Counted from the first letter of the stretch, positions 43,562 through 52,717 are shown. The stretch: DNA of 64,000 nucleotides from Rubricoccus sp038746605 (GCA_038746605.1 JBCDKM010000018.1:37791-101790); one strand, 5' to 3'. Notes: a model not told the origin generated them from the letters alone. Numbers and translations are program-made.

Positions 43562-43993
43562 GGGGGTGCGAACAGTGTCCACGGGGGAGACGCAGTGGGC
43601 GCAGCGGAGGTCACGCCCTAGAACGTACGGACAGATGCAACGGTGCCCGCCGAGTTCAGGGATGCTCTCGCCTCGCCCGCCTCGGCGCCGAGGCGGAGGG
43701 AGTGGCAGAGCCGGAGAAACGCCGCACGGCTTCCGCTCGCTCACACATCCGGGCGCACCCGCAGGACGGGGCCACACGATGGCCTCTAGCACTGGCCCCC
43801 CGCTCTCCCCAACCGGCGCGTGCGGCTCGCGAATCTTCGCCGGAGGCAGCGTCTTCTCGACGAGCCAATCGAACATACGAGAGGACGGGCGGAAAGGCCC
43901 GGAAGCTGCACGCCGGCGGGTCCAGATCCCCACCCCCTTCGCCACACGCGCAGCCTCCGGGTGGCATCTTGCGTCCTGGCTCACTCCCCGCCT
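43562..43993. other. 432-bp intergenic stretch with a palindrome and possible gene debris
   Basis: A perfect family palindrome, CCGCCTCGGCGCCGAGGCGG, lies at 43677-43696. On the minus strand, codons from the ATG at 43876 read MFDWLVEKTLPPAKIREPHA and continue to about 43700 with plausible codon use; the frame then runs through the palindrome and into the methyltransferase gene without a stop. This may be the remnant of a lost gene. No promoter or terminator is obvious. Confidence 0.45.
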
Positions 43994-45148
43994 GTGCTCG
44001 TTCCTGCCCTCACCGTCGTCATCGCCTGCTACGTCGCCTTCATCGGGTGGTGCGCGTGGAGGGTAGGCCGCGCCCGCTTCGAGGCAACATCGGACGAAGA
44101 CGACCTTCCGCGCGTCGCGGTGCTCGTGGCCGCGCGAGATGAGGAGCATACCATCGGACGCTGCCTGGACGCACTCCTCGCCCAGGACTATCCCGCCGAC
44201 CGGCTCACGATCCTCGTCGCGGACGATCACTCGACGGACCGGACCGCCGAGATCGTCAAGCGCTACGAGGCACGGACGCGCCGCCTCGTGCTCGCCGGAG
44301 ACGTGGACGAGCCCGAACCAGTATCTAAGACACCCGAGATCCGCTACGTTCGTGTCCCGGATCCGTCAGGGCTGTTGCGCGGCAAGGCTCTCGCCATCCA
44401 CACCGCCACAGAGCAAGCGGACGCCCCTGTCTTTCTCGTCACAGACGCGGACTGCGCCCCGAACCCGAGGTGGGCTCGTGGTCTCGTCGGCGCGATGAAG
44501 GCAGACACGGGCCTCGTGGGGGGTCTGACGCTGATGGAGACGACGACGGCGTTTGAGGGCGCTCAGTCGCTGGATTGGGGCTACCTCCTCGGAGCCGCCA
44601 GCGCACTCACAGAGGCGGGTCTTCCTGCCACTGCGATGGGCAACAACCTCGCTGTCCGCCGCGAGGCGTACGAGGCCGTCGGTGGCTACCCGGGCGTGGG
44701 GTTCTCTGTGACGGAGGATCACGCCCTGTTCTCCGCCATCGCAGAGCAGACCCCCTGGCGCCTGCGGTTTCCGATCTACCCGGACACGCTCGTGCGGACG
44801 TTCCCGGCGAGGAGTCTGGGCCACGCCTACCGGCAGCGGCGACGATGGGCGCGAGGCGGCCTCAACGCGGGGCCCGTTCTTTGGGCGACGTATGTCCTGG
44901 CGCATCTCGTGCATCTCCTCCCGATTATCGGGCTAGTGCTAGCACCGGCTGTCGGTATCGCGGCACTCGCTGCGAAGACCGGGGTGGATGCGCTTCACCT
45001 CGGCACGGTGCTTCGGCGGTCAGACGGCGGGCGGTTGCGCCTTGGACCGCTTCTCCTCTTTGAGATGTGGCTGCTCGCGTACATGAGCACGCTTCCTCTC
45101 GCACTTCTGCTCGCACCGAGGATTCGCTGGAAGGGACGGCTCCACTGA
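43994..45148 (+). CDS. Membrane glycosyltransferase family 2 (processive type)
   Basis: A 384-aa protein from the GTG at 43994; codons further upstream are not protein-like. One N-terminal helix (about 3-24) leads into the GT-A domain: VAVLVAARDEEHTIGRCLDAL, VADDHSTDRTAEIV, the metal-binding TDADCAP, and QRRRWARGGL, the QxxRW motif of processive enzymes. Three helices follow (about 290-380). It transfers a sugar from an NDP donor to a lipid or polymer at the inner membrane. It fits the envelope-glycan neighbourhood but is not in one operon with the Dpr genes. Confidence 0.9.
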   Translation: MLVPALTVVIACYVAFIGWCAWRVGRARFEATSDEDDLPRVAVLVAARDEEHTIGRCLDALLAQDYPADRLTILVADDHSTDRTAEIVKRYEARTRRLVLAGDVDEPEPVSKTPEIRYVRVPDPSGLLRGKALAIHTATEQADAPVFLVTDADCAPNPRWARGLVGAMKADTGLVGGLTLMETTTAFEGAQSLDWGYLLGAASALTEAGLPATAMGNNLAVRREAYEAVGGYPGVGFSVTEDHALFSAIAEQTPWRLRFPIYPDTLVRTFPARSLGHAYRQRRRWARGGLNAGPVLWATYVLAHLVHLLPIIGLVLAPAVGIAALAAKTGVDALHLGTVLRRSDGGRLRLGPLLLFEMWLLAYMSTLPLALLLAPRIRWKGRLH

Positions 45149-45443
45149 CCCGGGAGCCCGAAGGCTCCGGGGCTCCCGCCTCGGGACCGAGGCGGGAGGG
45201 GCTGAAGCAACATGCACAGCGAGGGGCTGTAGAGACCCGCCCAAGAGACGAACGAATCAGAAGAGGCAGGTAGGCTCCAGAGAGTTAGTGAACACCCTTC
45301 GAGGGTGCAATCGGGAACTGGAGCAGGCCGTCTAACCACGCGAATCCATCCCGCCTGAGGATCCCGCATCTTTATTCATAACAGGGTCGTAGCTTCCCGC
45401 TACCCCCACCCCACGGGGTCCTGTCCCGCATCCCTTCTGACTC
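45149..45443. other. 295-bp intergenic stretch with nested hairpins and a possible promoter
   Basis: Directly after the glycosyltransferase stop, GGGAGCC/GGCTCC/GGGCTCCC arms (45151-45177) overlap a family palindrome CCGCCTCGGGACCGAGGCGG (45176-45195), a likely transcript end. Near 45370-45385 the sequence becomes AT-rich (TCTTTATTCATAACAG) in an otherwise GC-rich region, the best candidate for the promoter of the AP2-domain gene. Confidence 0.55.
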
Positions 45444-45956
45444 ATGCCCCGCGCTAAAGGCGTTATCCGGATCGATTCCGATTCCACGCACGGCTGGCAG
45501 GTTCGGGTCTATCGCCACGGGAAGACGTATTCCAAGCTGTTCTCGGACCGCAAGCATGGCGGTCGCGAGGAGGCCTTCGAAGCCGCGGCTGCCTATCGCG
45601 CAGAACTCGAAGCGGAGGTCGCAGCTCTCCCGGAAGCCGCCCCCCGGCGCCGCCTGATCCGCCGCAACAAGAACAACTCGACCGGAGTGGTCGGCATCTC
45701 ACGCACATACAAGCGCGACCGCCGAGGCATCAAGCACGAGGTCTACGCGGTGTCGTGGAACCCCGAGCCGGGCGTCGCGCGTGGCACTTCGTTTTCTCTC
45801 AAGCGCTACGGCGAGGATACCGCATTTCGGCTCGCGTGCGAGCTCCGGTGGAACAAGATGAAGGAGATCTACGGCGAACGGTACGACGTGCCGAGCTATC
45901 TCGACCTCTACCGTCAGAAGGCCACCGTGGACGCAAAGCAAAAGGAGGCCGCGTAG
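45444..45956 (+). CDS. AP2-domain DNA-binding protein (two tandem domains)
   Basis: A 170-aa basic protein. Residues 5-55 (GVIRIDSDSTHGWQVRVYRH, then KLFSDRKHGGREEAFEAA) and 76-145 (STGVVGISRTYKRD, YAVSWNP, FSLKRYGEDTAFRLACELR) each show the three-strand-plus-helix pattern of the AP2/ERF fold. Bacterial AP2 proteins occur in mobile elements (with HNH endonucleases) and as free-standing genes. No endonuclease domain is present, so a regulatory or nucleoid role is possible. It is convergent with the ribosomal operon. Confidence 0.8.
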   Translation: MPRAKGVIRIDSDSTHGWQVRVYRHGKTYSKLFSDRKHGGREEAFEAAAAYRAELEAEVAALPEAAPRRRLIRRNKNNSTGVVGISRTYKRDRRGIKHEVYAVSWNPEPGVARGTSFSLKRYGEDTAFRLACELRWNKMKEIYGERYDVPSYLDLYRQKATVDAKQKEAA

Positions 45957-46174
45957 CCTTTCCCCTTGGTCGGCGAACTCAGAAGGCCAAGCCGCGCCTA
46001 CCCAGCCTCTACCTCATGATTCGGGACGGGGCGGAACCCGAGGAGGGTTGGAGTCGACCTACAAGGAGAAGCAGCCACGGCTAGGGCGATGGAACGCGGG
46101 GCAGAACGACCTCCGGGACCGCACGCAGGCCGATCAGGATTCGCGAGGTAGAGACCGCTCTGTCACAGACAAAC

Positions 46175-46205
46175 GCGCCCCGCCCGAATGAAACGAGCGG
46201 GGCGC
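46175..46205 (-). terminator. Intrinsic terminator of the ribosomal operon
   Basis: On the minus strand, GCGCCCCGC and GCGGGGCGC pair perfectly (9 bp) around a 13-nt loop, followed by GTTTGTCTGTG. It begins 21 bp after the rplQ stop. The 270-bp gap from 45957 to 46226 holds no other feature. Confidence 0.75.
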
Positions 46206-46226
46206 TGACAGCTGCGAGTGGGAGCA

Positions 46227-47126
46227 CTAGGCGTCCTCAGCGGGGGCACTGGTCGTGCCACCCTCGGCCTTCTGCTCATCGATGAACGCTTGAAGACCAT
46301 CCCAGTCGCCAGCGGCGGCTAAGCGAGCCTGTGCGGCCCAGGTCTCCTCGTTCACGGACTCAGCAGACTTTTTCGTGTCGGCGTCGATGATGCCTCGGAG
46401 CGCGTCAATCTCAGCGTCCGCTAGCTTGGCGAACGTGTCGATGCCCGCAGCAACGAGGGCCTCCGCGAAGACAGGGCCGATGCCCCAGACCTTCGTGAGA
46501 TCGTCCGCGTCGGCAGTCTCCTTCACCGGGGCCTCCTCCGTCGCTGCTTCCTTCTCAGCATCGGTCACAGCGTCAGGGGCTTCCTCAGCTGGCGCCTCGG
46601 CAGCGGTCTCTGCTTCGGGATCGGACTCGGGCGCTTCTACCTCGGGAACCTCCTCGGCCGAGACGGCGGCTGGGGCGGCTACCTGCGGCGCGGAAGAACC
46701 ACCGGAGCGGCGGCGACGCGAGCGGCGCGTCTTTCGCTTCGGACCAGAGGCACCGTCTGGACGGACATCGTTGAAGTCCACCAGCTCGATGACCGCCATT
46801 TCGGCGGCGTCACCGGCACGCTGGCCGAGCTTCACGATGCGAGTGTAGCCTCCGGGACGGTCGCCGACGGCGTCCGCGATATCGGAGAACAGCGTCTTGA
46901 CCGCCTCCTTGTCCTGAAGCTTACGGAAGGCCTGACGGCGGCTGGCCGTCGAGTCGTCCTTGGCACGGTTGAGGATGGGCTCGACGAACGGCCGGAGGGC
47001 CCTCGCCTTCGCGAGCGTGGTCTCGATCCGCTTGTGGCGGATGAGCGCGGTCGAGAGCGCCTGGAGCGTCGCCTTCCGGTGGGACGCTGTCCGCCCGATC
47101 CGCTTTTTCTTGTTTGCGTGTCGCAT
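46227..47126 (-). CDS. rplQ: 50S ribosomal protein L17 with C-terminal HhH-like extension
   Basis: A 299-aa protein. Residues 1-120 are ordinary L17 (MRHANKKKRIGRTASHRKAT...). A basic patch (KRKTRRSRRRR) and an acidic Ala/Glu-rich linker (about 145-207) lead to a domain at 208-288 that starts DDLTKVWGIGPVFAEALVAA and contains VNEETWAAQARLAAAGDW. The same domain ends L16 in this operon. L17 is normally about 120-130 aa. It is the last gene of the operon; the start is the ATG at 47124-47126. Confidence 0.95.
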   Translation of the reverse strand: MRHANKKKRIGRTASHRKATLQALSTALIRHKRIETTLAKARALRPFVEPILNRAKDDSTASRRQAFRKLQDKEAVKTLFSDIADAVGDRPGGYTRIVKLGQRAGDAAEMAVIELVDFNDVRPDGASGPKRKTRRSRRRRSGGSSAPQVAAPAAVSAEEVPEVEAPESDPEAETAAEAPAEEAPDAVTDAEKEAATEEAPVKETADADDLTKVWGIGPVFAEALVAAGIDTFAKLADAEIDALRGIIDADTKKSAESVNEETWAAQARLAAAGDWDGLQAFIDEQKAEGGTTSAPAEDA

Positions 47127-47198
47127 GTCAGTATTCGGTATTCGGTTCTCGGTCGTCGGTCCCCGGTTCAGAGACCGAGAACCGACCACTGAAAACCT
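47127..47198. repeat. Iterated-word hairpin spacer between rpoA and rplQ
   Basis: The entire gap consists of TATTCGG, TTCTCGG, TCGTCGG and CCCCGG words on the left and ACCGAGAACCGACCACTGAA on the right, which pair as a long imperfect stem. Similar spacers with different words recur at 49030-49097, 50035-50125, 53720-53800 and 55846-55925. Confidence 0.7.
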
Positions 47199-48179
47199 CT
47201 AAGCAGGCTGCTCCATGTAGCGGTCCACGTCCATGCCGAAGCGGAGATTCCGCTCTTCGAGAACCTGGACGAGCTCCTGAAGGCTCTTCCGGCCAAAGTT
47301 GCGGAACTTCAACATCTCGCTCTCCTCACGGCCGACGAGGTCGCCGATGGTTTTGATAGAGGCGGCACGCAGGCAGTTCTGCGCACGGACGGAGAGGTCG
47401 AGGTCGTCCACAGACTGACCGAGGATGGCGCGGATGCGCTGGACCTCGGCGTCGACCTCGGTCGTCTCCTCGGCCTGCTCGGGCTCCGTGTCCACCTCGA
47501 CGAAGAGGCCGATGTGGTCGCGGAGGATGGCAGCGGCTTGCGTGAGGGCGTCCTCGGGCGTGATGGAACCGTCGGTCTCGATCTCCATCGTCAACCGCTC
47601 GAAGTCGATCTTCTGGCCGACGCGAGTCGGCGAGACGTCGTACTTGACGTTGAGGATGGGCGTGAAGATCGAGTCTACCGCGACGACTCCGATGGGGTCG
47701 TCGGCGCGCTTGTTCTCCTCCGCTGGCACGTAGCCGCGGCCCTGGCCCATGCGGAGGTCGACGCGGAGGTCGGCGTCTTCGGCAAGGCTGGCGATGTGGT
47801 GATCTGGGTTGAGCACCTCGAAGTCGGCTGTGGCATCGGCGATGTCTTTCGCGGTCCACTCGCCTGGGCCTTCGAGTTGGAGCGAGACCGAGCCCTCGTC
47901 CTCCTCGTCCGCGCGGAAGCGAACGCCCTTGAGGTTGAGGATGATGTCGCTCACGTCCTCGGTCACACCGGGGACAGTGGAGAACTCGTGCTGTACGCCG
48001 TCGATCTTGAGCGCCGTGATGGCGGTACCGCCGAGGCTGGAGAGGAGCACGCGGCGGAACGCGTTACCGATGGTGAGGCCGTAGCCGCGCTCGAGCGGCT
48101 GGACGACGAACCGCCCGTAGGTGTCGCTCATCTCCTCGACCGTGACGCCGTCGGGCATCTGAAGCTGGATGGTGACCAT
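47199..48179 (-). CDS. rpoA: RNA polymerase alpha subunit
   Basis: A 326-aa protein. The N-terminal dimerisation domain contains YGRFVVQPLERGYGLTIGNA and FRRVLLSSLGGTA; the C-terminal domain (about 255-326) has VRAQNCLRAASIKTIGDLV and GRKSLQELVQVL, the promoter UP-element and activator contact surface. The ATG at 48177-48179 gives the usual N-terminus (VTIQLQMPDG); a longer frame of 23 codons is possible but atypical. Confidence 0.97.
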   Translation of the reverse strand: MVTIQLQMPDGVTVEEMSDTYGRFVVQPLERGYGLTIGNAFRRVLLSSLGGTAITALKIDGVQHEFSTVPGVTEDVSDIILNLKGVRFRADEEDEGSVSLQLEGPGEWTAKDIADATADFEVLNPDHHIASLAEDADLRVDLRMGQGRGYVPAEENKRADDPIGVVAVDSIFTPILNVKYDVSPTRVGQKIDFERLTMEIETDGSITPEDALTQAAAILRDHIGLFVEVDTEPEQAEETTEVDAEVQRIRAILGQSVDDLDLSVRAQNCLRAASIKTIGDLVGREESEMLKFRNFGRKSLQELVQVLEERNLRFGMDVDRYMEQPA

Positions 48180-48257
48180 GCTGGGGTGTGTTGGGTTGAT
48201 GATGCGGGCCGACTGGCGGTAGGCTCCGGTGAGGAGTCGCGCCAGCACGGCAGGCGG

Positions 48258-48860
48258 TTACTTGCTGTAGAGCTCGACGATGAGCTGCTCGCGGATGTTC
48301 TCCGGGATGTCCTCGCGCTCCGGGTAGTCCAGGAACTTGCCGACCAGCTTGTTGCGGTCGACCTCGAGGTAGGGGAACGAGCGGCGGTTGCGCTCGGCGC
48401 TCTCCTTGATCACCTCCAGGTTCTTGGACTTCGGCCGGATCTCGACGATGTCCCCCGGACGGAGGAGGTGGCTCGGGATGCCGGAGACGCGGTCGTTGAC
48501 CATCACGTGGCCGTGCGTCACGAGTTGACGGGCCTGGCGGCGCGTGCGCGCGAAGCCGAGGCGGAAGACGACGTTGTCCAGGCGGGACTCGAGGAACTTG
48601 AGGAGGTTCTCACCGGTGACGCCCTTCTTGCGGGCGGCCTTCTCGAAAAGGTTCCTGAACTGCTTCTCCAGGAGGCCGTAGGTGTATTTCGCCTTCTGCT
48701 TCTCTTTGAGCTGCATGGAGTACTCGGACTCCTTCCGGCGGCGGGCGTTGCCATGCTGGCCGGGCCGGTAGGGCTTACGCTCCAGCGCCTTGGAGGGGCC
48801 GAAGATGGGCTCGCCGAACCGGCGGGCGAGCTTCTGCTTGGGTCCGCGATAGCGGGCCAT
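48258..48860 (-). CDS. rpsD: 30S ribosomal protein S4 (zinc-free form)
   Basis: A 200-aa protein. MARYRGPKQKLARRFGEPIF opens the rRNA-binding N-domain, and an S4 fold with RLDNVVFRLGFARTRRQARQ follows. The N-terminus has no cysteines, so this is the C-minus type. It binds 16S rRNA early in 30S assembly. Confidence 0.97.
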   Translation of the reverse strand: MARYRGPKQKLARRFGEPIFGPSKALERKPYRPGQHGNARRRKESEYSMQLKEKQKAKYTYGLLEKQFRNLFEKAARKKGVTGENLLKFLESRLDNVVFRLGFARTRRQARQLVTHGHVMVNDRVSGIPSHLLRPGDIVEIRPKSKNLEVIKESAERNRRSFPYLEVDRNKLVGKFLDYPEREDIPENIREQLIVELYSK

Positions 48861-49097
48861 AGGGTTAGGGGGCTTCGTGTGGAAAAGACGTTGCGATCAC
48901 CCTACGGGGAGCCTCGCATGGGAGCCGGAGACATGTTCTCCGGGATCCCGCTCCCGACCTCTCCGGGCGTTTGCCCGAGGCGGGGCCAGTGATCGCGGCC
49001 GGGCTTCTGCCTGGCGCTGCACGCTCAGAGACAGTAAACAATGGGAAGGGACCAGTGGAGAATGCCACCTGACTCCTCGCCATTGCCCACTGCCTAC

Positions 49098-49490
49098 TCA
49101 GACGCGGCGGCGCTTGGGCGGCCGGCAGCCGTTGTGAGCGAGAGGGGTGGTGTCACGGATCGAAAGGACCTCAAGGCCTGCGTTCGCGAGCGCACGGACG
49201 GCGCCCTCGCGGCCAGAGCCAGGACCCTTCACGTACACGTCCACGCGGCGGAGACCGAGATCGTACGCCTCCTTGGCGGCGTCGGCGGCAGCCACCTGGG
49301 CGGCGTACGGGGTGTTCTTCCGCGAGCCGCGGAAGCCCATCTTGCCAGCGGACGACCACGAGATCGTGTTGCCGTACGCGTCAGTGATAGTAATGAGGAC
49401 GTTGTTGAACGTCGCCTTGACGTAGGCGGCGCCGTTGCTCTCGACCTGGACGTTCTTCTTGCGGACGTTTCGCCGCTGCTGCTTCGCCAT
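49098..49490 (-). CDS. rpsK: 30S ribosomal protein S11
   Basis: A 130-aa protein of normal length. VKATFNNVLITITDAYGNTI and GFRGSRKNTPYAAQVAA are diagnostic, and the tail ends IRDTTPLAHNGCRPPKRRRV. It forms the platform of the 30S subunit. The 237-bp gap before rpsD contains one iterated-word spacer and no gene. Confidence 0.97.
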   Translation of the reverse strand: MAKQQRRNVRKKNVQVESNGAAYVKATFNNVLITITDAYGNTISWSSAGKMGFRGSRKNTPYAAQVAAADAAKEAYDLGLRRVDVYVKGPGSGREGAVRALANAGLEVLSIRDTTPLAHNGCRPPKRRRV

Positions 49491-49648
49491 GGGGAGGTGT
49501 TGGAGTCTGGAGGGGCCGCGTCAGGGGTAGCCCTGCTCGTTGGAGCGGGGTGCCTGCGTGCGTCCGCCTCGGGAGCCTGGCGGGGCCAGGAAATACGGTG
49601 GGTGGCCTCGGCGCAAAGCTCGAGGCGGGCGGAGAACTCCCGCGCGGA

Positions 49649-50029
49649 CTACTTCCGCGGGGCCTTCTTCTTCCCAGCGACGGTGCGCTTGCGGCCCTTG
49701 CGGGTGCGCGCATTCGTCTTTGTCCGCTGACCGCGGACAGGGAGGCCGCGACGATGACGGAGGCCGCGATAGCAGCCGATGTCCATCAGACGCTTGATGT
49801 TGAGTTGAACGTCCGTGCGGAGAGCACCCTCCACGAGGTAGTGGTCCTCGATGATGGCGCGGACCCGGCGGGTCTCGTCGTCGGACCAACTGTTCGGATG
49901 AGCGTTCGGATCGAGCTCGGCGCGCTCGAGAATCTCGATGGCGCGGCTTCGGCCGACGCCGAAGATGTCGGTCAGCGCGATCTCGCCGCGCTTGTTGCCC
50001 GGCACGTCGACTCCTGCGATGCGTGGCAT
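49649..50029 (-). CDS. rpsM: 30S ribosomal protein S13
   Basis: A 126-aa protein. IAGVDVPGNKRGEIALTDIFG opens it, and a basic tail GLRHRRGLPVRGQRTKTNAR reaches the P-site. It contacts L5 across the subunit interface. The 158-bp gap to rpsK contains scrambled palindrome arms. Confidence 0.97.
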   Translation of the reverse strand: MPRIAGVDVPGNKRGEIALTDIFGVGRSRAIEILERAELDPNAHPNSWSDDETRRVRAIIEDHYLVEGALRTDVQLNIKRLMDIGCYRGLRHRRGLPVRGQRTKTNARTRKGRKRTVAGKKKAPRK

Positions 50030-50127
50030 AGTGTGATTGTTGGCTACTGGCCGCTGGCTGTTTGTTGGCTCCGCTGTCTCAACCGCCGAGGCGGATAACA
50101 GCTAAAAGCCAATCGCCGAGAGCCGGA

Positions 50128-50244
50128 TCACCCCTGGCGCTGTTTGTGCTTGGGGTTCTTCTTGTTGATGATGTAGATGCGACCCTTACGGCGGACGATC
50201 TTGTCGTCGGCAGAGCGCTTCTTGACGCTGGCGCGGACCTTCAT
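50128..50244 (-). CDS. rpmJ: 50S ribosomal protein L36 (zinc-free form)
   Basis: A 38-aa protein, MKVRASVKKRSADDKIVRRK onward, ending NPKHKQRQG. The CxxC...C...H zinc site of L36 is lost: Ser, Asp and Asn stand where cysteines normally lie. Start ATG at 50242-50244, stop at 50128-50130. It lies in the standard place between infA and rpsM. Confidence 0.95.
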   Translation of the reverse strand: MKVRASVKKRSADDKIVRRKGRIYIINKKNPKHKQRQG

Positions 50245-50293
50245 AGTGGGTACGTGTCAGAGCTGGAGGTCGCGCGGGGCGAGCCCAGCAGGG

Positions 50294-50512
50294 TTATTTG
50301 TAGCGGTAGACGATGCGGCCCTTCGTGAGATCGTACGGCGAAAGCTCCACGGTCACGCGGTCGCCCGGGAGAATCCGGATGTAGAACTTCCGCATCTTGC
50401 CCGACAAGAGACCGAGGATCTCGTGTCCGTTTTCGAGTTCCACGCGGAACTGAGCGTTGGGGAGGGCTTCGGTGACTTTTCCGTCCTGACGGATCGCGGG
50501 CTGCTTGGCCAT
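50294..50512 (-). CDS. infA: Translation initiation factor IF-1
   Basis: A 72-aa S1/OB-fold protein: VTEALPNAQFRVELENGHEI, then MRKFYIRILPGDRVTVELSP and LTKGRIVYRYK. It occupies the A-site during initiation. The neighbours map and rpmJ are as in other Bacteroidota. Confidence 0.97.
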   Translation of the reverse strand: MAKQPAIRQDGKVTEALPNAQFRVELENGHEILGLLSGKMRKFYIRILPGDRVTVELSPYDLTKGRIVYRYK

Positions 50513-50539
50513 ACGGTGAGGAAGGGTGATTCGGAGGGT

Positions 50540-51382
50540 CTAAACGGTGGCGGGACTGGGCGCAGGCTCGCCACGCGCAGCGGCTAGGGCCGCCTCGATG
50601 GCGCCGTAGGAAGAGAGGATCTCAGCGGAGCCTCGCGTCACGTGCACCATGTGCTCGTAATGGGCGCTCGGGAGGCCGTCGGCGGTGCGGATGGTCCACC
50701 CGTCCGGGTCGACGGTCACCTCGGCGGTGCCGCGGTTGATCATCGGCTCGATGCAGACGGTCATGCCGCGCTTGAGCTTCTTGCCCCAACCCCGGCGACC
50801 GGTATTGGGCACGCTCGGTGGCTCGTGGAGCCGCTGCCCGATGCCGTGGCCGACGAGCGCTGTCACGACACCGTAGCCTCGGCTCTCGGTGTAGGTCTGC
50901 ACCGCGTGGCCGATGTCACCGACGCGCTTGCCCGCGCGTGCCTTGTCAATGCCTTCGTAGAGCGACTGTTTCGTCGCATCCAGCAAGGCGCGGTTCTCCT
51001 CAGAGATCTCGCCAACCGGGAAGGTGTAAGCAAAGTCCCCGTAGTACCCATCCAGCTCCACGCCGCAATCCACAGCCACCACGTCGCCCTCCTGGAGGAT
51101 CACGTCTTCACTCGGGATGCCGTGCACCACCACGTCGTTGACGGAGATGCAGAGCGAGCCTGGGAAGGGCATTTCGTCCGGGTCGAACTGATAGCCCTTG
51201 AAGGCCGGACGGGCGCTCGCATCGCGGATGATCTTTTCTGCCGCGAGGTCGAGGTCAATCGTCGCGATGCCCGGCGCGATCCGGCTGGCGACGTCCGCCA
51301 GCACGGTTTCGATCAAGCGAGCGGCGCGACGCAGCATCGCCACGTCGCGCTCACTCTTCAAGACGATCTTGCCCGAGGCCAT
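50540..51382 (-). CDS. map: Methionine aminopeptidase, type I
   Basis: A 280-aa protein. Metal ligands are visible in VAVDCGVELDGYYGDFAYTF (two Asp), VGHGIGQRLHEPP (His), CIEPMIN (Glu) and YEHMVHVT (Glu); the substrate His is in VVHGIPS. It removes N-terminal Met from new proteins. It begins 4 bp after the secY stop, so the two are probably coupled. It is somewhat longer than the usual ~255 aa because of a low-complexity tail. Confidence 0.96.
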   Translation of the reverse strand: MASGKIVLKSERDVAMLRRAARLIETVLADVASRIAPGIATIDLDLAAEKIIRDASARPAFKGYQFDPDEMPFPGSLCISVNDVVVHGIPSEDVILQEGDVVAVDCGVELDGYYGDFAYTFPVGEISEENRALLDATKQSLYEGIDKARAGKRVGDIGHAVQTYTESRGYGVVTALVGHGIGQRLHEPPSVPNTGRRGWGKKLKRGMTVCIEPMINRGTAEVTVDPDGWTIRTADGLPSAHYEHMVHVTRGSAEILSSYGAIEAALAAARGEPAPSPATV

Positions 51383-51386
51383 GCGT

Positions 51387-52700
51387 CTATCGGCGGCGAC
51401 TGCGGACGCGGCCCGTCTTCATGAACCCGTCGTAGTGGCGCATGAGGAGGTGGCTCTCGATCTGCTGGAGGGTGTCCAGCGTCACACCCACGAGGATGAG
51501 GAGGCTCGTGCCGCCGAAGAACTGCGCGAAGCCTGGCAGCACGCCGAACTGCGCCACGATGGCGGGCAGAATGGCGACGAACCCGATGAAGAGAGCACCC
51601 GGGAAGGTGATCCGCGTCAGGATGGTGTCGATGAACTCGCTCGTCTGGCGACCCGGACGCACGCCCGGGATGAAGCCTCCCTGGCGGCGCATCGTATCCG
51701 CCATCTCCTGCGGGTTCACCGCAATCGCGGTGTAGAAGTACGTAAAGAAGACGCAGACCACGAAGAAGATGATCGAGTACCAGAGCCCGAAGATGTCCGC
51801 CGTGGCGGTGCCGACGCTCTGCCAGAACGCACTGTTCGGGAAGAACGACGCGAGCGTGCTCGGGATGAACATGATCGACTGCGCGAAGATGATCGGCATC
51901 ACACCTGCCGCGTTGACGCGCAGCGGGAGGTACTGCGTCGTCCCTCCGTAGACCTTCCGTCCGACGACTCGCTTGGCGTACTGCACTGGGATGCGCCGGG
52001 TGCCCTGCGTGACGAAGACCACGCCTGCCGTCACGATGAACAGCGCCGCGATCTCGATCAGGAAGACGAAGAGGTTGGCCGAGCCCTCGAACTCGTTGAA
52101 GAGCGAGGCTGGGAGGAACGCGATGATCCCGATCATGATGATGAGCGAGATGCCGTTGCCGATGCCCTTCTCGGTGATGCGCTCGCCGAGCCACATCACG
52201 AAGACAGTACCCGCCGTGAGCGAGATGACCGCCGAGGTGAAGAAGAGCCAGTCCGGGACGATGATCGCCGGGCCGCTCGTACTCTTGAGCGTAATCGCGT
52301 AGCCGATGGACTGGACGGCTGTGATCAACACCGTCGCGTAGCGAGTCCACTGTGTGATCTTGCGGCGCCCTTCATCGCCCTCGCGCTGCAGCTTCTGGAT
52401 CGGTGCAGAGACCGCGCCGAGGAGCTGGAAGATGATGCTCGCGGTGATGTAGGGCATGATGCCCAGCGCGAACACACCCGCTCGGAAGAAGGCACCGCCC
52501 ACGAAGAGGTTAAACAGCCCGAAGAGGCCTCCCTGATCGCTCTGCGCGTTGATCTCCTCCAAGATGCCCGGATCGATACCCGGGAGCGTGATGTACGAGC
52601 CGAGCCGGTACACGATGAGGATCCCTAGCGTAAAGAGGATCCGCTGGCGCAGTTCGTGGATGCGCCAGATGTTGCGAACGCTTTCGACGATCGAAGGCAT
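51387..52700 (-). CDS. secY: Preprotein translocase subunit SecY
   Basis: A 437-aa protein with ten membrane helices. SDQGGLFGLFNLFVGGAFF, LGIMPYITASIIFQLLGAV (plug/helix 2 region) and NPQEMADTMRRQGGFIPGVR (cytoplasmic loop) are diagnostic. It forms the protein-conducting channel. The last helix ends in TLQQIESHLLMRHYDGFMK. Confidence 0.97.
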   Translation of the reverse strand: MPSIVESVRNIWRIHELRQRILFTLGILIVYRLGSYITLPGIDPGILEEINAQSDQGGLFGLFNLFVGGAFFRAGVFALGIMPYITASIIFQLLGAVSAPIQKLQREGDEGRRKITQWTRYATVLITAVQSIGYAITLKSTSGPAIIVPDWLFFTSAVISLTAGTVFVMWLGERITEKGIGNGISLIIMIGIIAFLPASLFNEFEGSANLFVFLIEIAALFIVTAGVVFVTQGTRRIPVQYAKRVVGRKVYGGTTQYLPLRVNAAGVMPIIFAQSIMFIPSTLASFFPNSAFWQSVGTATADIFGLWYSIIFFVVCVFFTYFYTAIAVNPQEMADTMRRQGGFIPGVRPGRQTSEFIDTILTRITFPGALFIGFVAILPAIVAQFGVLPGFAQFFGGTSLLILVGVTLDTLQQIESHLLMRHYDGFMKTGRVRSRRR

Positions 52701-52717
52701 AGATCTACTGCGTGCGT

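Noticed and set aside
43562..44230. Extension of the methyltransferase by 223 codons
   Set aside because: The signal peptide begins at the ATG at 43561; upstream codons run through a palindrome and become low-complexity.
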